A stretch of 64,000 nt of DNA from Heliobacterium mobile (GCF_009720735.1 NZ_WNKU01000016.1:21240-85239); one strand, 5' to 3'; numbered from the stretch's first letter, positions 44,170 through 52,816 are shown. A program made the numbers and translations. The notes: generated by a model not told the origin, from the letters alone.

Positions 44170-45099
44170 ATGCAGGAAAGGAGCAATGAAGGGGCTGGGT
44201 TTCGACTGAGTTGGACGATAGAAGAGACTGCTGAACGAAATGACGGACGTGGAAACCAAGTTAAACCAAAAGGACTGAATAGAAGCTTAGATTGGTTAAA
44301 AGCGATCAATGAGACGCTATTCCCGCCTCTTCCGGATTGTCCTCTTTGTCGACAGTCCCTGTCTATCTACGGGAAAGCCCAGGGAAGGACTGGGATCTGC
44401 CGACGTTGTGACGAGGAATTATCTCAGTCCCGCAATGACTATCTGCAGTGTCCCCGATGCGGTAAGTACAAAGAATATAAGGGTAAACCACATACGTGTT
44501 CAGTTCCATCGGGAACCCTCTGCAGCAACTGTACCGAACAAGAACCCCGATTCATTCGTGCCTGGAATATAGGGCCCTATCAAGGAATCCTCCGGCAGAG
44601 CGTTCATGATTTGAAATACCGAGGGTACCGGCAGATCGCGGAGGTATTTGGTATCATGATGGCTGATCGCCTTTGGTCCGCTGTCCCTGGAAGCACTTGG
44701 CTAAACCCTTGGGGCCACTTGCGTAATGCCGTACTTGTGCCCATCCCCCTGCATCCCGAAAAATTATATCGGCGTAATTTTAACCAGGCGCTGCGATTGG
44801 CAGAAGTGATCGGTAGGGAAACGGGCCTGCCTGTTGTCGATATCCTTGCCCGGCGGGATGATCGAACCGCTCAAGCGCATCTCAATCGGCAGGAACGGAT
44901 GCATAACCTCAAAGGGCAGTTTTACCTTATCGATTCCGTGGAGGATTTAGGGAAAAAATCATTCGCCCGTACCGCTGCCATCATTGTAGACGACGTCTAC
45001 ACCACAGGCGCTACGGTGGCCGAAGCGGCGATAACACTCAGCGGAGCAGGAATTAAGGAGACCTATGTCTTGACTGTCGCAGCCGGGGTAGGAAACTGA
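44170..45099 (+). CDS. comFC: ComFC-like phosphoribosyltransferase-fold protein
   Basis: A 309-residue protein of the ComFC/GntX family, needed late in DNA uptake in transformable species. Zinc-finger cysteines are visible (CPLCRQSL, CRRCDEEL, CPRCGKY, CSNC). The C-terminal PRTase domain has the PRPP loop IIVDDVYTTGATVAEA and the family marker LVPIPLHPEKLYRRNFNQA. The N-terminal 45 residues (MQERSNEGAGFRLSW...) look unconserved, but no later in-frame start precedes the zinc finger, so ATG 44170 stands. It lies 120 nt after comFA and 100 nt before yvyF. Confidence 0.88.
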   Translation: MQERSNEGAGFRLSWTIEETAERNDGRGNQVKPKGLNRSLDWLKAINETLFPPLPDCPLCRQSLSIYGKAQGRTGICRRCDEELSQSRNDYLQCPRCGKYKEYKGKPHTCSVPSGTLCSNCTEQEPRFIRAWNIGPYQGILRQSVHDLKYRGYRQIAEVFGIMMADRLWSAVPGSTWLNPWGHLRNAVLVPIPLHPEKLYRRNFNQALRLAEVIGRETGLPVVDILARRDDRTAQAHLNRQERMHNLKGQFYLIDSVEDLGKKSFARTAAIIVDDVYTTGATVAEAAITLSGAGIKETYVLTVAAGVGN

Positions 45100-45138
45100 T
45101 CGTGGGTAAATGTGCAAACTCGTAAAGGATAAAATCTA

Positions 45139-45168
45139 TTGTCCCTCATCTTCTTTCTCGGATATAAT
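45139..45168 (+). promoter_or_regulatory. Candidate sigma-A promoter for yvyF
   Basis: TTGTCC (45139-45144), an 18-nt spacer and TATAAT (45163-45168), 32 nt before ATG 45200. Confidence 0.6.
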
Positions 45169-45199
45169 AAATAAAAGTGAAGAAACGAGGGATATATCG

Positions 45200-45613
45200 A
45201 TGAACGTCAAAAATTGTCCCCGCTGCAACCGGATTTTCATCCCTCAGGGTGGCCGGAAAATCTGTCCGGTTTGCGTTCAGGAAGAGGAAAAACAATATGA
45301 GATTGTGCGAGAGTATCTTCGGGAGAATCCGGGAGCACCAGTGCTGATAGTGATTCAAGAGACCGGTGTAGATGAAGATACGATTCTGCAATTCATCAAA
45401 GAAGGACGACTTGAGGCGGGCAGCATTCAAGGTGCCGAATTGCATTGCGAGAGCTGCGGAACGGCGATTACCAAAGGTAGGTTCTGCGGCAAATGCCAAG
45501 ATGAGTTGGCCCGCGACCTTCAACGAGCTGCCGGCTTATCCCAGCCAAAGGCTCCAGAGCGGGAGACAAAAGGACGTGCGAAAGATAAATTCTTTACTGC
45601 TGATTTTGACTAG
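45200..45613 (+). CDS. yvyF: YvyF-like flagellar operon protein (TIGR03826 type)
   Basis: A 137-residue cytoplasmic protein with two zinc-ribbon pairs: an N-terminal CPRC...CPVC and a C-terminal CESC...CGKC, flanking a helical segment (EDTILQFIKEGRLEAG). YvyF homologues sit directly ahead of flgM in Firmicutes, as here; function is unknown, presumably a flagellar regulator. The start is ATG 45200, 7 nt after CGAGGGA; an upstream in-frame start at 45110 would overlap the promoter. A terminator follows. Confidence 0.85.
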   Translation: MNVKNCPRCNRIFIPQGGRKICPVCVQEEEKQYEIVREYLRENPGAPVLIVIQETGVDEDTILQFIKEGRLEAGSIQGAELHCESCGTAITKGRFCGKCQDELARDLQRAAGLSQPKAPERETKGRAKDKFFTADFD

Positions 45614-45660
45614 ATAACTGTATTGACAAAATAACAGCTGTTTTAGAGTGAGCATGGGTC

Positions 45661-45721
45661 AAAAGAGTATGCATGGTCCGGTGGGACAGGCTATGCAGAT
45701 CTTTGGGTCCATGCTCTTTTT
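45661..45721 (+). terminator. Terminator hairpin between yvyF and flgM
   Basis: AAAAGAG plus CATGG (45661-45676, with a TATG bulge) pair with CCATGCTCTTTT (45709-45720), followed by T. The loop is long. Confidence 0.6.
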
Positions 45722-45746
45722 CGGCCCGCATGTTGAAAAAAGCGAC

Positions 45747-45773
45747 TAAAGATTTCCGTCTATGCCGACGATA
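45747..45773 (+). promoter_or_regulatory. Candidate sigma-28 promoter for the flgM operon (degenerate)
   Basis: TAAA (45747-45750) followed after 13 nt by GCCGACGATA. Spacing and -10 differ from the TAAA-N15-NNCGATAA pattern of the other sites in this window, so it is tentative. Confidence 0.35.
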
Positions 45774-45847
45774 TTAATAACAGCAAACTAAAATACTAGG
45801 CCCTTGTCGAAAAAGTGAGGGACAGAATGCCACAGGAGGTGCTAGGC

Positions 45848-46141
45848 ATGATTCATTCGTCCAATTTGATACAGCATATTAGAAAAGCATACAGCACTGA
45901 ACCTGTTACCAAAAGGGCAGAGAGTATCCCCGAACCCAAAGGCGGAGATGGGATAAAACAAAGCCCCGATTTACTCAGCTTATCTGAAGAAGCGCGCCTT
46001 TTACAGGGTGCGATGAAAGCCATCCAAGACGTTCCCGAGATTCGCATGGACAAGGTGCTCCATGTACAGGAAGCTCTCCGTACCGGGACCTATTCTATTA
46101 GCGGCGAAGAGATTGCGGAGAAAATGATCGGCAGCAAATAA
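45848..46141 (+). CDS. flgM: Anti-sigma-28 factor FlgM
   Basis: A 97-residue protein that binds and inhibits the flagellar sigma factor (sigma-28/SigD) until the hook is complete, then is removed or exported. The C-terminal sigma-binding part is recognisable (DLLSLSEEARLLQGAMKAI, VLHVQEALRTGTYSISGEEI, AEKMIG). The start is ATG 45848, 7 nt after AGGAGGT; an in-frame start at 45815 lacks this site. It heads the flgM-flgN-flgK-flgL run, the order seen in Bacillus. Confidence 0.9.
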   Translation: MIHSSNLIQHIRKAYSTEPVTKRAESIPEPKGGDGIKQSPDLLSLSEEARLLQGAMKAIQDVPEIRMDKVLHVQEALRTGTYSISGEEIAEKMIGSK

Positions 46142-46180
46142 AGTGCCTTCTGAATTTTTATAGAAATTCGGGTGATCTAG

Positions 46181-46756
46181 ATGACGACCAGAGAACAGGT
46201 CCCCCGGGGTTTTTCGCTCGGAGGAAAATCCCAGGAGGGCCTTTTTCGACAACTGGACGAATTGCTAGCGCTTCACCATAAACTCATGCAGGGTCTGTTC
46301 CTATTAGCGCAAAGTCAGGAAAAAGCCATTATGAAATCGAACATCCAGGAAGTGCAAAAAATAACGGAAGCGCAAAACACGCTTATCTTCCAAACGGGAC
46401 AAGTGGAATTAAAGCGGCAAAAGCTCTGTGAGGAATGGATTGACGCTCTTAACTTTGAACGAAGTAATAAAAACCTGCAGGCTTTAACTAAGCACGCCAC
46501 ACTGAATGAGTTGATTCCCTACATCCCGCTGGAATATCAGCTGGATATTCGAAAACGGATGGACGAACTGCAGAACCTGATGAAGGCACTGAAAAAACAA
46601 AATGCACGTAATGAAGAAATGATTCATTTATCGCTGGACTTTTTAAATCAACTACAAGACATGATCAGTCAAGCGGTTACGAACATAACGCCAAGTTACG
46701 GTCCGGAAGGAGAAAAGGAAGCAGAGCTGCTTTCTATATTTAACAAACGGGCCTAA
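46181..46756 (+). CDS. flgN: FlgN-like flagellar export chaperone
   Basis: A 191-residue, almost wholly helical protein that should hold FlgK and FlgL for type III flagellar export. FlgN-like pattern: LDELLALHHKLMQGLFLLAQ, IMKSNIQEVQKITEAQNTLI, then a long C-terminal helix (LMKALKKQNARNEEMIH). Position between flgM and flgK supports the call strongly, since sequence alone is weakly conserved. GGGTGAT precedes the ATG; flgK starts 16 nt after the stop. Confidence 0.82.
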   Translation: MTTREQVPRGFSLGGKSQEGLFRQLDELLALHHKLMQGLFLLAQSQEKAIMKSNIQEVQKITEAQNTLIFQTGQVELKRQKLCEEWIDALNFERSNKNLQALTKHATLNELIPYIPLEYQLDIRKRMDELQNLMKALKKQNARNEEMIHLSLDFLNQLQDMISQAVTNITPSYGPEGEKEAELLSIFNKRA

Positions 46757-46772
46757 AAAAGGGAGGCACACA

Positions 46773-48998
46773 ATGACATCAACCTTTTTTGGCTTGGAAA
46801 TTGCCAAGCGGGGTATCAATGCCAACCGTATAGGGCTCGATGTGACTGGTCACAATATGTCGAACGTCAACACGGAAGGATACTCGCGTCAAACGATAGC
46901 GATGGTGACGACCCCTTCTTTATTTGCGCCATCAATGCATGGGGTGTACGGTGCGGCACAGATTGGAACCGGGGTGGATGTGAGCGAAATCCGCCGCTAC
47001 CGGGACTCCTTTTTGGACTTAAATTATCGAAAAGAAATCCGAACACTCGGTTCGTTCTCGATCAAATCGAATACACTCCAACAAGTTCAGTCGCTTCTTT
47101 CGGAAAGCGAAGACAAGGGCCTCTCAAGTGTGATGGATCAGTTCTGGGAAGCTTGGGAAGATGTCACTCCGAACACTGATAGTCCTACGGCAGCTCGCGG
47201 CGTCGTCGTCGAGCGGGGCAAGGCGCTGGTAGAGACGTTTCAGCATATCAGCCGACAACTGGATCAAATGGAACAATCGCTTAATAATCAATTGTCCCAA
47301 AGGGTGTACGATGTTAATAGCTATGCCCGGCAGATCGCTGTGCTGAATGGACAAATTCAGACGATTGAGGCAGGTAACGCTGATAGCAGTGTACAAGGCG
47401 GTTACCGGCAAAATGCGAACGACTTGAGAGATCAGCGGGATCTATTACTCGATAAATTGGCTAAAATGGCCAATATCTCTGTATCGGAAGATGCTAGCGG
47501 CATGGTTGATGTTTCCGCTGGTAATGGCACCCTTGTATACGGTACCAGTTGTAGACAATTGGTCACATATGACGCCGTTGATGCGAGCAATCGAGCTCTT
47601 TTAGAAGTCAAATGGGACTCCGGGCAAGATGCCTATTTTAGTGACGGAGAGTTACGGGGGATTTTAGAGTCCCGCGGCACATTTGTCCCCTCAGGAAAGG
47701 CTTCGCTCTTCGGGAGCGACAAATTCGATTGGCAGATCAAGGGTATCAGCGGACCGAGCATCGACAATCTAAAATCGATGCATTTAACAAGTGCTGCCCC
47801 TACCGGTAACTATAAATTCACGATCACGACAGCCTGGCAACCGCTGTCGGCGACATTGAACTTGCCTGCGAAATCATTTCCCTTCACGACAGCGAGCACG
47901 CTTGCGCTCAACTACGGTGGCAAAACGTGCAATATATTCCTCAATAAAAACGATAATATCGGCTCATTTATCGATAAGGTTAACGCTTTCACCGAGGAAA
48001 CTGGGATACAAGCTCGGTTGGCCAAAACCGCCTCAGCCGGTGGACTGCAGGTCATTTTCAACTCCATAGAGAATGTGAGCGCATCAGGCGCATTTACACT
48101 TGCATTAGCATCAGCGGCGGGGCTTCTGCCCGGTGTCCCTGTGGTTTCCGGCGCGTGGGGATCGGCCCTCTCGGTACAAAACGGACATAATGTGGCCATC
48201 AGTTTACCTTCCAGCGCTGGACTGGGTGTTCTGAGTGCTTCCGTCGTTGGGGCGAGGGTCACCTTGACAGATGCCGGGAAAAATATGAATTTAATCACTT
48301 TCGATACGGGCAACATGATTTCTTCCTCCGGTGTTACGCCTTTTTCGGCACCTGTGGGCACCTATGAGTTCCAAATCACCAAACGGGAAGGGATTATTCA
48401 AGATGCCCGCCGGCAACTAGACGAATTGGCGCTCGTGGTGGTTCAAACCATCAATGAAGTGCATATGGCTGGCGTTTCAGAATCGGACCTCAGAAATAAC
48501 CCAAGCCTGCTGCGAAGTGATCGCAGATTCTTTGTCGACAGTTCAGACCTTTTATCGGATCCCAAAAGTCTAAGCTCCATTGTTGTGAATCCCGAACTGA
48601 CTGCAGCCACACTGGCCTGCTCCAAGCCATCGAAAACATCTTCCACCAACGGCACGACGGTCATCGGTGATAACCGCAACGCTCTCGCTCTTGCCAACTT
48701 GAAGTACCAGAAAATGCGTGATTTCTTAACCCCCGAGTCTTATGACGACTTCTACCGTAACTTTGTGGGTGACTTAGGTGTGGCTGGGCAGGAAGCGAAG
48801 CGAATGAAGGACAACCAAACGACACTAACGGACAACATTCAAAAACAAAGGGATTCTGTTTCTTCCGTTTCTATGGATGAGGAAATGACCAATATGATCC
48901 GGTACCAACAAGCATATAATGCGTCGGCCCGTTTAGTGAATGCGATGGACGAAATGCTGGATACGATTATCAATCGGTTAGGATTAGTGGGAAGATAG
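46773..48998 (+). CDS. flgK: Flagellar hook-associated protein 1 FlgK
   Basis: A 741-residue hook-filament junction protein. The N-terminal rod/hook motif is intact (FGLEIAKRGINANRIGLDVT, GHNMSNVNTEGYSRQ), as is the C-terminus (VSMDEEMTNMIRYQQAYNAS, ARLVNAMDEMLDTIINRLG). At 741 residues it is well above the usual 450-600. The extra length is in the surface-exposed middle, with Ser/Gly/Ala-rich segments (about 350-550). GGGAGG lies 9 nt before the ATG. It is followed by a perfect hairpin and flgL. Confidence 0.95.
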   Translation: MTSTFFGLEIAKRGINANRIGLDVTGHNMSNVNTEGYSRQTIAMVTTPSLFAPSMHGVYGAAQIGTGVDVSEIRRYRDSFLDLNYRKEIRTLGSFSIKSNTLQQVQSLLSESEDKGLSSVMDQFWEAWEDVTPNTDSPTAARGVVVERGKALVETFQHISRQLDQMEQSLNNQLSQRVYDVNSYARQIAVLNGQIQTIEAGNADSSVQGGYRQNANDLRDQRDLLLDKLAKMANISVSEDASGMVDVSAGNGTLVYGTSCRQLVTYDAVDASNRALLEVKWDSGQDAYFSDGELRGILESRGTFVPSGKASLFGSDKFDWQIKGISGPSIDNLKSMHLTSAAPTGNYKFTITTAWQPLSATLNLPAKSFPFTTASTLALNYGGKTCNIFLNKNDNIGSFIDKVNAFTEETGIQARLAKTASAGGLQVIFNSIENVSASGAFTLALASAAGLLPGVPVVSGAWGSALSVQNGHNVAISLPSSAGLGVLSASVVGARVTLTDAGKNMNLITFDTGNMISSSGVTPFSAPVGTYEFQITKREGIIQDARRQLDELALVVVQTINEVHMAGVSESDLRNNPSLLRSDRRFFVDSSDLLSDPKSLSSIVVNPELTAATLACSKPSKTSSTNGTTVIGDNRNALALANLKYQKMRDFLTPESYDDFYRNFVGDLGVAGQEAKRMKDNQTTLTDNIQKQRDSVSSVSMDEEMTNMIRYQQAYNASARLVNAMDEMLDTIINRLGLVGR

Positions 48999-49020
48999 GT
49001 CTGTTTATACAGTAAGCGAT

Positions 49021-49043
49021 AGGAGATAACAACGTTATCTCCT
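49021..49043 (+). ncRNA. Perfect hairpin in the flgK-flgL gap
   Basis: AGGAGATAAC (49021-49030), loop AAC, GTTATCTCCT (49034-49043). No U-tract follows. It is probably an mRNA processing or stability hairpin inside the operon, not a terminator; the RNA label is structural only. Confidence 0.45.
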
Positions 49044-49105
49044 GAACAGCGATTTGATCATGTCACGTAGGCAAGAATTAAGTAACGTAGGCGAGGTGAA
49101 CCGAT

Positions 49106-50044
49106 ATGCGCATAACCCAGTCGATGATGTCCCGGAACTTCATGACGGGACTGTACGATATTACAGGAAAAATGGATAAAACCCAATATCAACTCTCCAC
49201 CGGGCGTCAATATCAACTGCCGGAAGATGCTCCTATGGAGAATGTGCAGATTATGACTCACCGGTCAACATTGGTCCAAGTGAATAAATACATGAAAAAC
49301 ACTGGTGAGATTCAGGTCTGGCTCGAAAACTCTGATTCGGCTTTATCTGAAGTGAATAATGTGCTACAGCGGGTGCGAGAACTCGTTTTGCAGGCAAACA
49401 ACAGCACTGCAACCACTGATTCAAAGCAAGCGATTGCCCATGAGATTGGCGAGTTGAATGACCACTTAAAAAACGTGTCGAATACGACGATCGCTGGACG
49501 TTATATTTTTGCTGGGACCAATACAGACAAACCGCCCTGTACAAAAGACAGCAACGGCAACTGGGTGTGGCAAGGAAACAATGGTGATATCAACGTTGAA
49601 ATTGACGCCAATGCCACTGTGCCGATGAACTCAAAAGGGTTCGATATCTTCGTTCGCAACGATTTTAACTGGAATGATTTGACGACGCCTACCACTCCGG
49701 CACCTGAGAAAAACCTTTTCAACATGTTGGACGCGCTTACGAAAGAGCTGAAAGATCCCAATTCTACGAAGAGCCTCGACAAATTTCTAGATGTGACCGA
49801 TCAATTCTTGGACGGAGTGAATGATGAACGATCCTCGATTGGTGCTCGAGCCAACCGCATTGATTTTACCAAGTCCCGGTTAGAAGAGTTCCACTTAAAT
49901 ATCACCGATGCTCTGTCTGGTAAAGAAGATGCCGATATGGCTCAAGTTTACACAAATATGAGCATGCAGCAAAACGTCTTCCGTGCAGCACTCTCCGCCG
50001 GATCACGTATTATTCAACCCTCGTTGGTGGATTTCTTGCGTTAG
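49106..50044 (+). CDS. flgL: Flagellar hook-associated protein 3 FlgL
   Basis: A 312-residue junction protein between FlgK and the filament, homologous to flagellin at both ends. N-terminus: ITQSMMSRNFMTGLYDI, QYQLSTGRQYQLPEDAP. Middle: NVSNTTIAGRYIFAGTNTD, the FlgL signature. C-terminus: DADMAQVYTNMSMQQNVFRA, GSRIIQPSLVDFLR. Length is normal. GAGGTG lies 8 nt before the ATG. The next gene is the yviE-like gene, 51 nt on. Confidence 0.95.
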   Translation: MRITQSMMSRNFMTGLYDITGKMDKTQYQLSTGRQYQLPEDAPMENVQIMTHRSTLVQVNKYMKNTGEIQVWLENSDSALSEVNNVLQRVRELVLQANNSTATTDSKQAIAHEIGELNDHLKNVSNTTIAGRYIFAGTNTDKPPCTKDSNGNWVWQGNNGDINVEIDANATVPMNSKGFDIFVRNDFNWNDLTTPTTPAPEKNLFNMLDALTKELKDPNSTKSLDKFLDVTDQFLDGVNDERSSIGARANRIDFTKSRLEEFHLNITDALSGKEDADMAQVYTNMSMQQNVFRAALSAGSRIIQPSLVDFLR

Positions 50045-50095
50045 CGATAGCTAATTCGCTGGCGTGAGAAGAAAAAGATAGGGAGGTGACTCCCG

Positions 50096-50506
50096 ATGGC
50101 GATCATGATACCCAGCGGCATGTCTGGCTTTCCGGGGGGATTTGAACCTCGCATCAGTCAGCCTCGAGGAATCCTCACGATTGACAACACACCTGTTCGG
50201 GCTTCCCTTGGTTTTAAAGATACTTCCGTTTTCGCTCAAGAAAATGCGAACCGGGGCAATCAGACGATGCTTGCCTTTATCGGGCGCATTGCGGCTGAAG
50301 GGAATCGAATGGCCCGAATCGAGGATAAATCAGACCCTGCTGTCGAGGCTGGGAAGAGCGCCTTAGACACCTTTGATAGCTTTGAGATTCGACTGGCTAG
50401 TCTGGATCCTCCCATTATCCGCTATGAACGACAGGGTCCGAATATCAGTTGGGTGCAAACATCAGGAGATTCATTGACAGGGCGGATTGTCAATCAGTTA
50501 ATTTAA
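50096..50506 (+). CDS. YviE-like (DUF6470) flagellar-operon protein
   Basis: A 136-residue protein between flgL and fliW, the place of yviE in Bacillus. It matches the DUF6470 style: an N-terminal ISQPRGILTIDNTPVRASLG, a helical middle (QTMLAFIGRIAAEGNRMARI), and a conserved C-terminal end PIIRYERQGPNISWVQTSG. Length is shorter than Bacillus YviE (about 190), whose function is not known. GGGAGGTGA precedes the ATG. Identity rests partly on position. Confidence 0.7.
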   Translation: MAIMIPSGMSGFPGGFEPRISQPRGILTIDNTPVRASLGFKDTSVFAQENANRGNQTMLAFIGRIAAEGNRMARIEDKSDPAVEAGKSALDTFDSFEIRLASLDPPIIRYERQGPNISWVQTSGDSLTGRIVNQLI

Positions 50507-50528
50507 TTCACGCCTGTCTTTCCGCTTC

Positions 50529-50557
50529 TAGCGAATTCGTATCTATCGAATTCGCTA
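50529..50557. promoter_or_regulatory. 11-bp hairpin between the yviE-like gene and fliW
   Basis: TAGCGAATTCG (50529-50539), 7-nt loop, CGAATTCGCTA (50547-50557), followed by TTTCCTT. It may act as a weak terminator or attenuator ahead of fliW-csrA. Confidence 0.5.
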
Positions 50558-50608
50558 TTTCCTTATCTCTGTCGCTAGAGAAACGTAGACATTTTTAGGA
50601 GGAAAACA

Positions 50609-51076
50609 ATGCGAATTCAAACGGAACGATTTGGTGAATTGAATATATCAAGAGAAGAAATCCTCCGTTTTTCTCATGGGTTACCGGGGTTTCTGAAGGA
50701 AGTCGAATTTGTCCTCATTCCTCATGGGGAAGATTCTCCCTTTGCTTTTCTGCAGTCCCTTATGACCCCGCAGCTGGCATTTTTGGTGGTAAACCCCTTT
50801 GTCTTTTTTCCAGACTATAACGCTCCGATACATATCAATCAAATCAGCCATATTGGCATCAATGAAGCTAATATCGGTGAGATATGGACGATCGTCACAG
50901 TTCCAGAAAACCTGGAGAATATGACAACGAATCTACTGGCCCCGATAGTGATTAATCGAAAAAACGGGGAAGCGGTACAGGTAGTATTAGATAAGACGAA
51001 CTACACCACAAAACACCGTCTCTTTACTGCCGCCACCAAAGCCAGTGCCGGAAATGCTGGCAAAGGGGGAGAATAA
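50609..51076 (+). CDS. fliW: Flagellar assembly factor FliW (CsrA antagonist)
   Basis: A 155-residue protein that binds CsrA or flagellin. When flagellin is exported, freed FliW sequesters CsrA and lifts repression of flagellin translation. FliW motifs: RFGELNISREEILRFSHGLP, EDSPFAFLQSLMTPQLAFLV, NPFVFFPDYN, TTNLLAPIVINRKNGEAVQV. TTAGGAGG precedes the ATG. The stop (51074-51076) abuts the csrA start codon, giving the conserved fliW-csrA unit just ahead of flagellin. Confidence 0.95.
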   Translation: MRIQTERFGELNISREEILRFSHGLPGFLKEVEFVLIPHGEDSPFAFLQSLMTPQLAFLVVNPFVFFPDYNAPIHINQISHIGINEANIGEIWTIVTVPENLENMTTNLLAPIVINRKNGEAVQVVLDKTNYTTKHRLFTAATKASAGNAGKGGE

Positions 51077-51376
51077 GTGCTTGTATTAACGCGGCGCAAC
51101 GGAGAAAGCATTGTCATTGGCGAGAACGTCAAAGTGAATATTTTGGAAGTTCGGGGGGACCAAGTGCGGATCGGTATAGACGCACCACGGAATGTAGTTG
51201 TCCATCGTGGAGAGGTCTATGAGGCGATTCAACGGGCTAACCGTGACGCGGTACAATCGGTTCCGGACATGCAGAGTTTAACTACATTGTTAAAAAACGA
51301 GCAAGCAAACGCTTTGTGCACGGATTCTCAAGAAAAGGGAATGAAAAAAACTAAAAATCACACAGAAAAAGCCTAA
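51077..51376 (+). CDS. csrA: Carbon storage regulator CsrA (extended C-terminus)
   Basis: A 99-residue RNA-binding translational repressor. The CsrA core (about 1-60) is intact: MLVLTRRNGESIVIGENVKV, VRIGIDAPRNVVVHRGEVYE. The tail of about 35 residues (SVPDMQSLTTLLKNEQAN..., ending KKTKNHTEKA) is longer than in Bacillus CsrA (74). The start is GTG 51077, directly after the fliW stop, with AAAGGGGGAG upstream. Its stop codon forms part of the -35 of the flagellin sigma-28 promoter. Its likely target is the flagellin 1 leader. Confidence 0.95.
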   Translation: MLVLTRRNGESIVIGENVKVNILEVRGDQVRIGIDAPRNVVVHRGEVYEAIQRANRDAVQSVPDMQSLTTLLKNEQANALCTDSQEKGMKKTKNHTEKA

Positions 51377-51401
51377 AGTTGTTTGATGAAGGTTTCGATA
51401 A
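51374..51401 (+). promoter_or_regulatory. Sigma-28 promoter of flagellin 1
   Basis: TAAAG (51374-51378) and TTCGATAA (51394-51401) with 16 nt between TAAA and the -10, fitting TAAA-N15/16-NNCGATAA. The TAAA overlaps the csrA stop codon. The predicted leader is about 110 nt. Confidence 0.7.
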
Positions 51402-51477
51402 TGATAATGTAGACCTAACCGGAATTTGTAAGAGAAACTGGTAAGGATCTACAATATGGTTTAAGAGGCCAAAAAAA

Positions 51478-51513
51478 TGGAGCAAGGATGCTCTAGTAGG
51501 TATTCAAGGAGGA
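51478..51513 (+). promoter_or_regulatory. Predicted CsrA binding sites in the flagellin 1 leader
   Basis: A six-bp hairpin (51478-51495) presents AAGGAT in its loop (GAGC-AAGGAT-GCTC), and CAAGGAGGA (51505-51513) overlaps the Shine-Dalgarno. This two-site layout mirrors the Bacillus hag leader, where CsrA blocks ribosome binding. Confidence 0.65.
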
Positions 51514-51520
51514 ATAATCC

Positions 51521-52747
51521 ATGATTATCAACCACAACATGATGGCAATGAACACCCAACGCGCCATGAGCGTAACGACCAGCGCTCAGTCCAAGTCGAT
51601 TGAAAAACTGTCTTCCGGTATGCGCATCAACCGCGCCGGTGACGACGCAGCCGGTCTCGCCATTTCTGAAAAGATGCGCGGCCAGATCCGCGGCTTGAAC
51701 CAAGCGAGCCGAAATGCTCAAGACGGTATCTCCCTGATTCAAACGGCAGAAGGTGCGCTGACGGAAACTCACAACATTCTCCAGCGGATGCGTGAGTTGG
51801 CTGTACAAGCGACCAACGACACCAACACTGATTCCGACCGTCGGGAACTGCAAAACGAAGTGAAGCAGCTCAAGTTGGAAATTGACCGTATTGGTAACAC
51901 TACCGAATTCAACACCAAAAAGCTGTTGGAGGGTAGTGCAGCTGGTCCTCGGGAAAAAGTGGACGGCGTTGTCCAGATTAACAACAATAGTTCCTTGTCG
52001 ATCAGCGGTTTAAAAGCTCTACAGGATACCTTTAAAGGCATTGGCGAAGGGAAAGCCTCTTCAAGCGGTGTTTTAATCAATGGTGCGGTTATCTTAGTAA
52101 GAGAAACCAAGACATCTGGTAGCTTTCAATCAACGGACTTTGCCCTTTATACCAACGACGGCAAACGCCTTTCCGGTAGCAACATGTCTTCTTATCTGAA
52201 TATTTCTCAAAGCGGAATAAAACTGGGTTCGTCGATAACTGCCAGTACGGCTGCACAAGGCAAACAGGTTGGTATGACGTTGAGTGGAATGAAAGTCGGC
52301 GAGACAGTCACATTTGTCTTTGGTAAAAACGAAGACGCGAAAAAAGTCCTTTCTGGCTCGATGATGTTCCAAATTGGTGCTAACGCCGGCCAAACCACTT
52401 TTGCGGCAATTAATGACATGCGTGTTAAAGCTCTTGATCTGAGTGGTGTAGACATTAGTACCAAATGGGGGGCTGCTGTAGCTATTGAACGAATTCAGCA
52501 AGCTATCGAGAAAGTTTCCTCTCAACGCAGCTTGCTCGGTGCCCTTCAAAACCGCCTCGAATACACCATCCGCAACGTCGACACGGCAGCGGAAAACATC
52601 CAGGCTTCCGAATCCCGGATTCGCGACGTAGACATGGCGAAGGAAATGATGAACTACACCCGTCTCAATATTCTCCAACAAGCAGCGAACTCCATGTTGG
52701 CACAGGCAAACCAAGCGCCTCAAAGTGTTCTCAGCTTGCTCCGTTAA
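51521..52747 (+). CDS. hag: Flagellin 1
   Basis: A 408-residue filament protein. The conserved N-terminal D0/D1 ([58 protein letters not shown]) and C-terminal D1/D0 ([31 protein letters not shown]) are intact. The middle (about 175-320) is variable. AAGGAGG lies 8 nt before the ATG. It has a sigma-28 promoter, predicted CsrA control and a 28-bp terminator. It is a close paralogue of flagellin 2. Likely modified by FliB (lysine methylation) and Maf (glycan on Ser/Thr). Confidence 0.97.
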   Translation: MIINHNMMAMNTQRAMSVTTSAQSKSIEKLSSGMRINRAGDDAAGLAISEKMRGQIRGLNQASRNAQDGISLIQTAEGALTETHNILQRMRELAVQATNDTNTDSDRRELQNEVKQLKLEIDRIGNTTEFNTKKLLEGSAAGPREKVDGVVQINNNSSLSISGLKALQDTFKGIGEGKASSSGVLINGAVILVRETKTSGSFQSTDFALYTNDGKRLSGSNMSSYLNISQSGIKLGSSITASTAAQGKQVGMTLSGMKVGETVTFVFGKNEDAKKVLSGSMMFQIGANAGQTTFAAINDMRVKALDLSGVDISTKWGAAVAIERIQQAIEKVSSQRSLLGALQNRLEYTIRNVDTAAENIQASESRIRDVDMAKEMMNYTRLNILQQAANSMLAQANQAPQSVLSLLR

Positions 52748-52756
52748 TCTTTGAGC

Positions 52757-52816
52757 TAATCAATAAAATAGGAAAAGACCCAACAGGAGTTGGGTCTTTT
52801 CCTATTTTATTGATTA
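52757..52816 (+). terminator. Very long perfect terminator hairpin of flagellin 1
   Basis: A 28-bp perfect stem (52757-52784 with 52789-52816) and loop AGGA. The top reads CAACAGGAGTTG, placing a GGA in the loop. Confidence 0.92.

Noticed and set aside
52130..52723. 197-codon minus-strand open frame
   Set aside because: It is antisense to flagellin 1; a similar shadow occurs in flagellin 2, as expected from their similarity.
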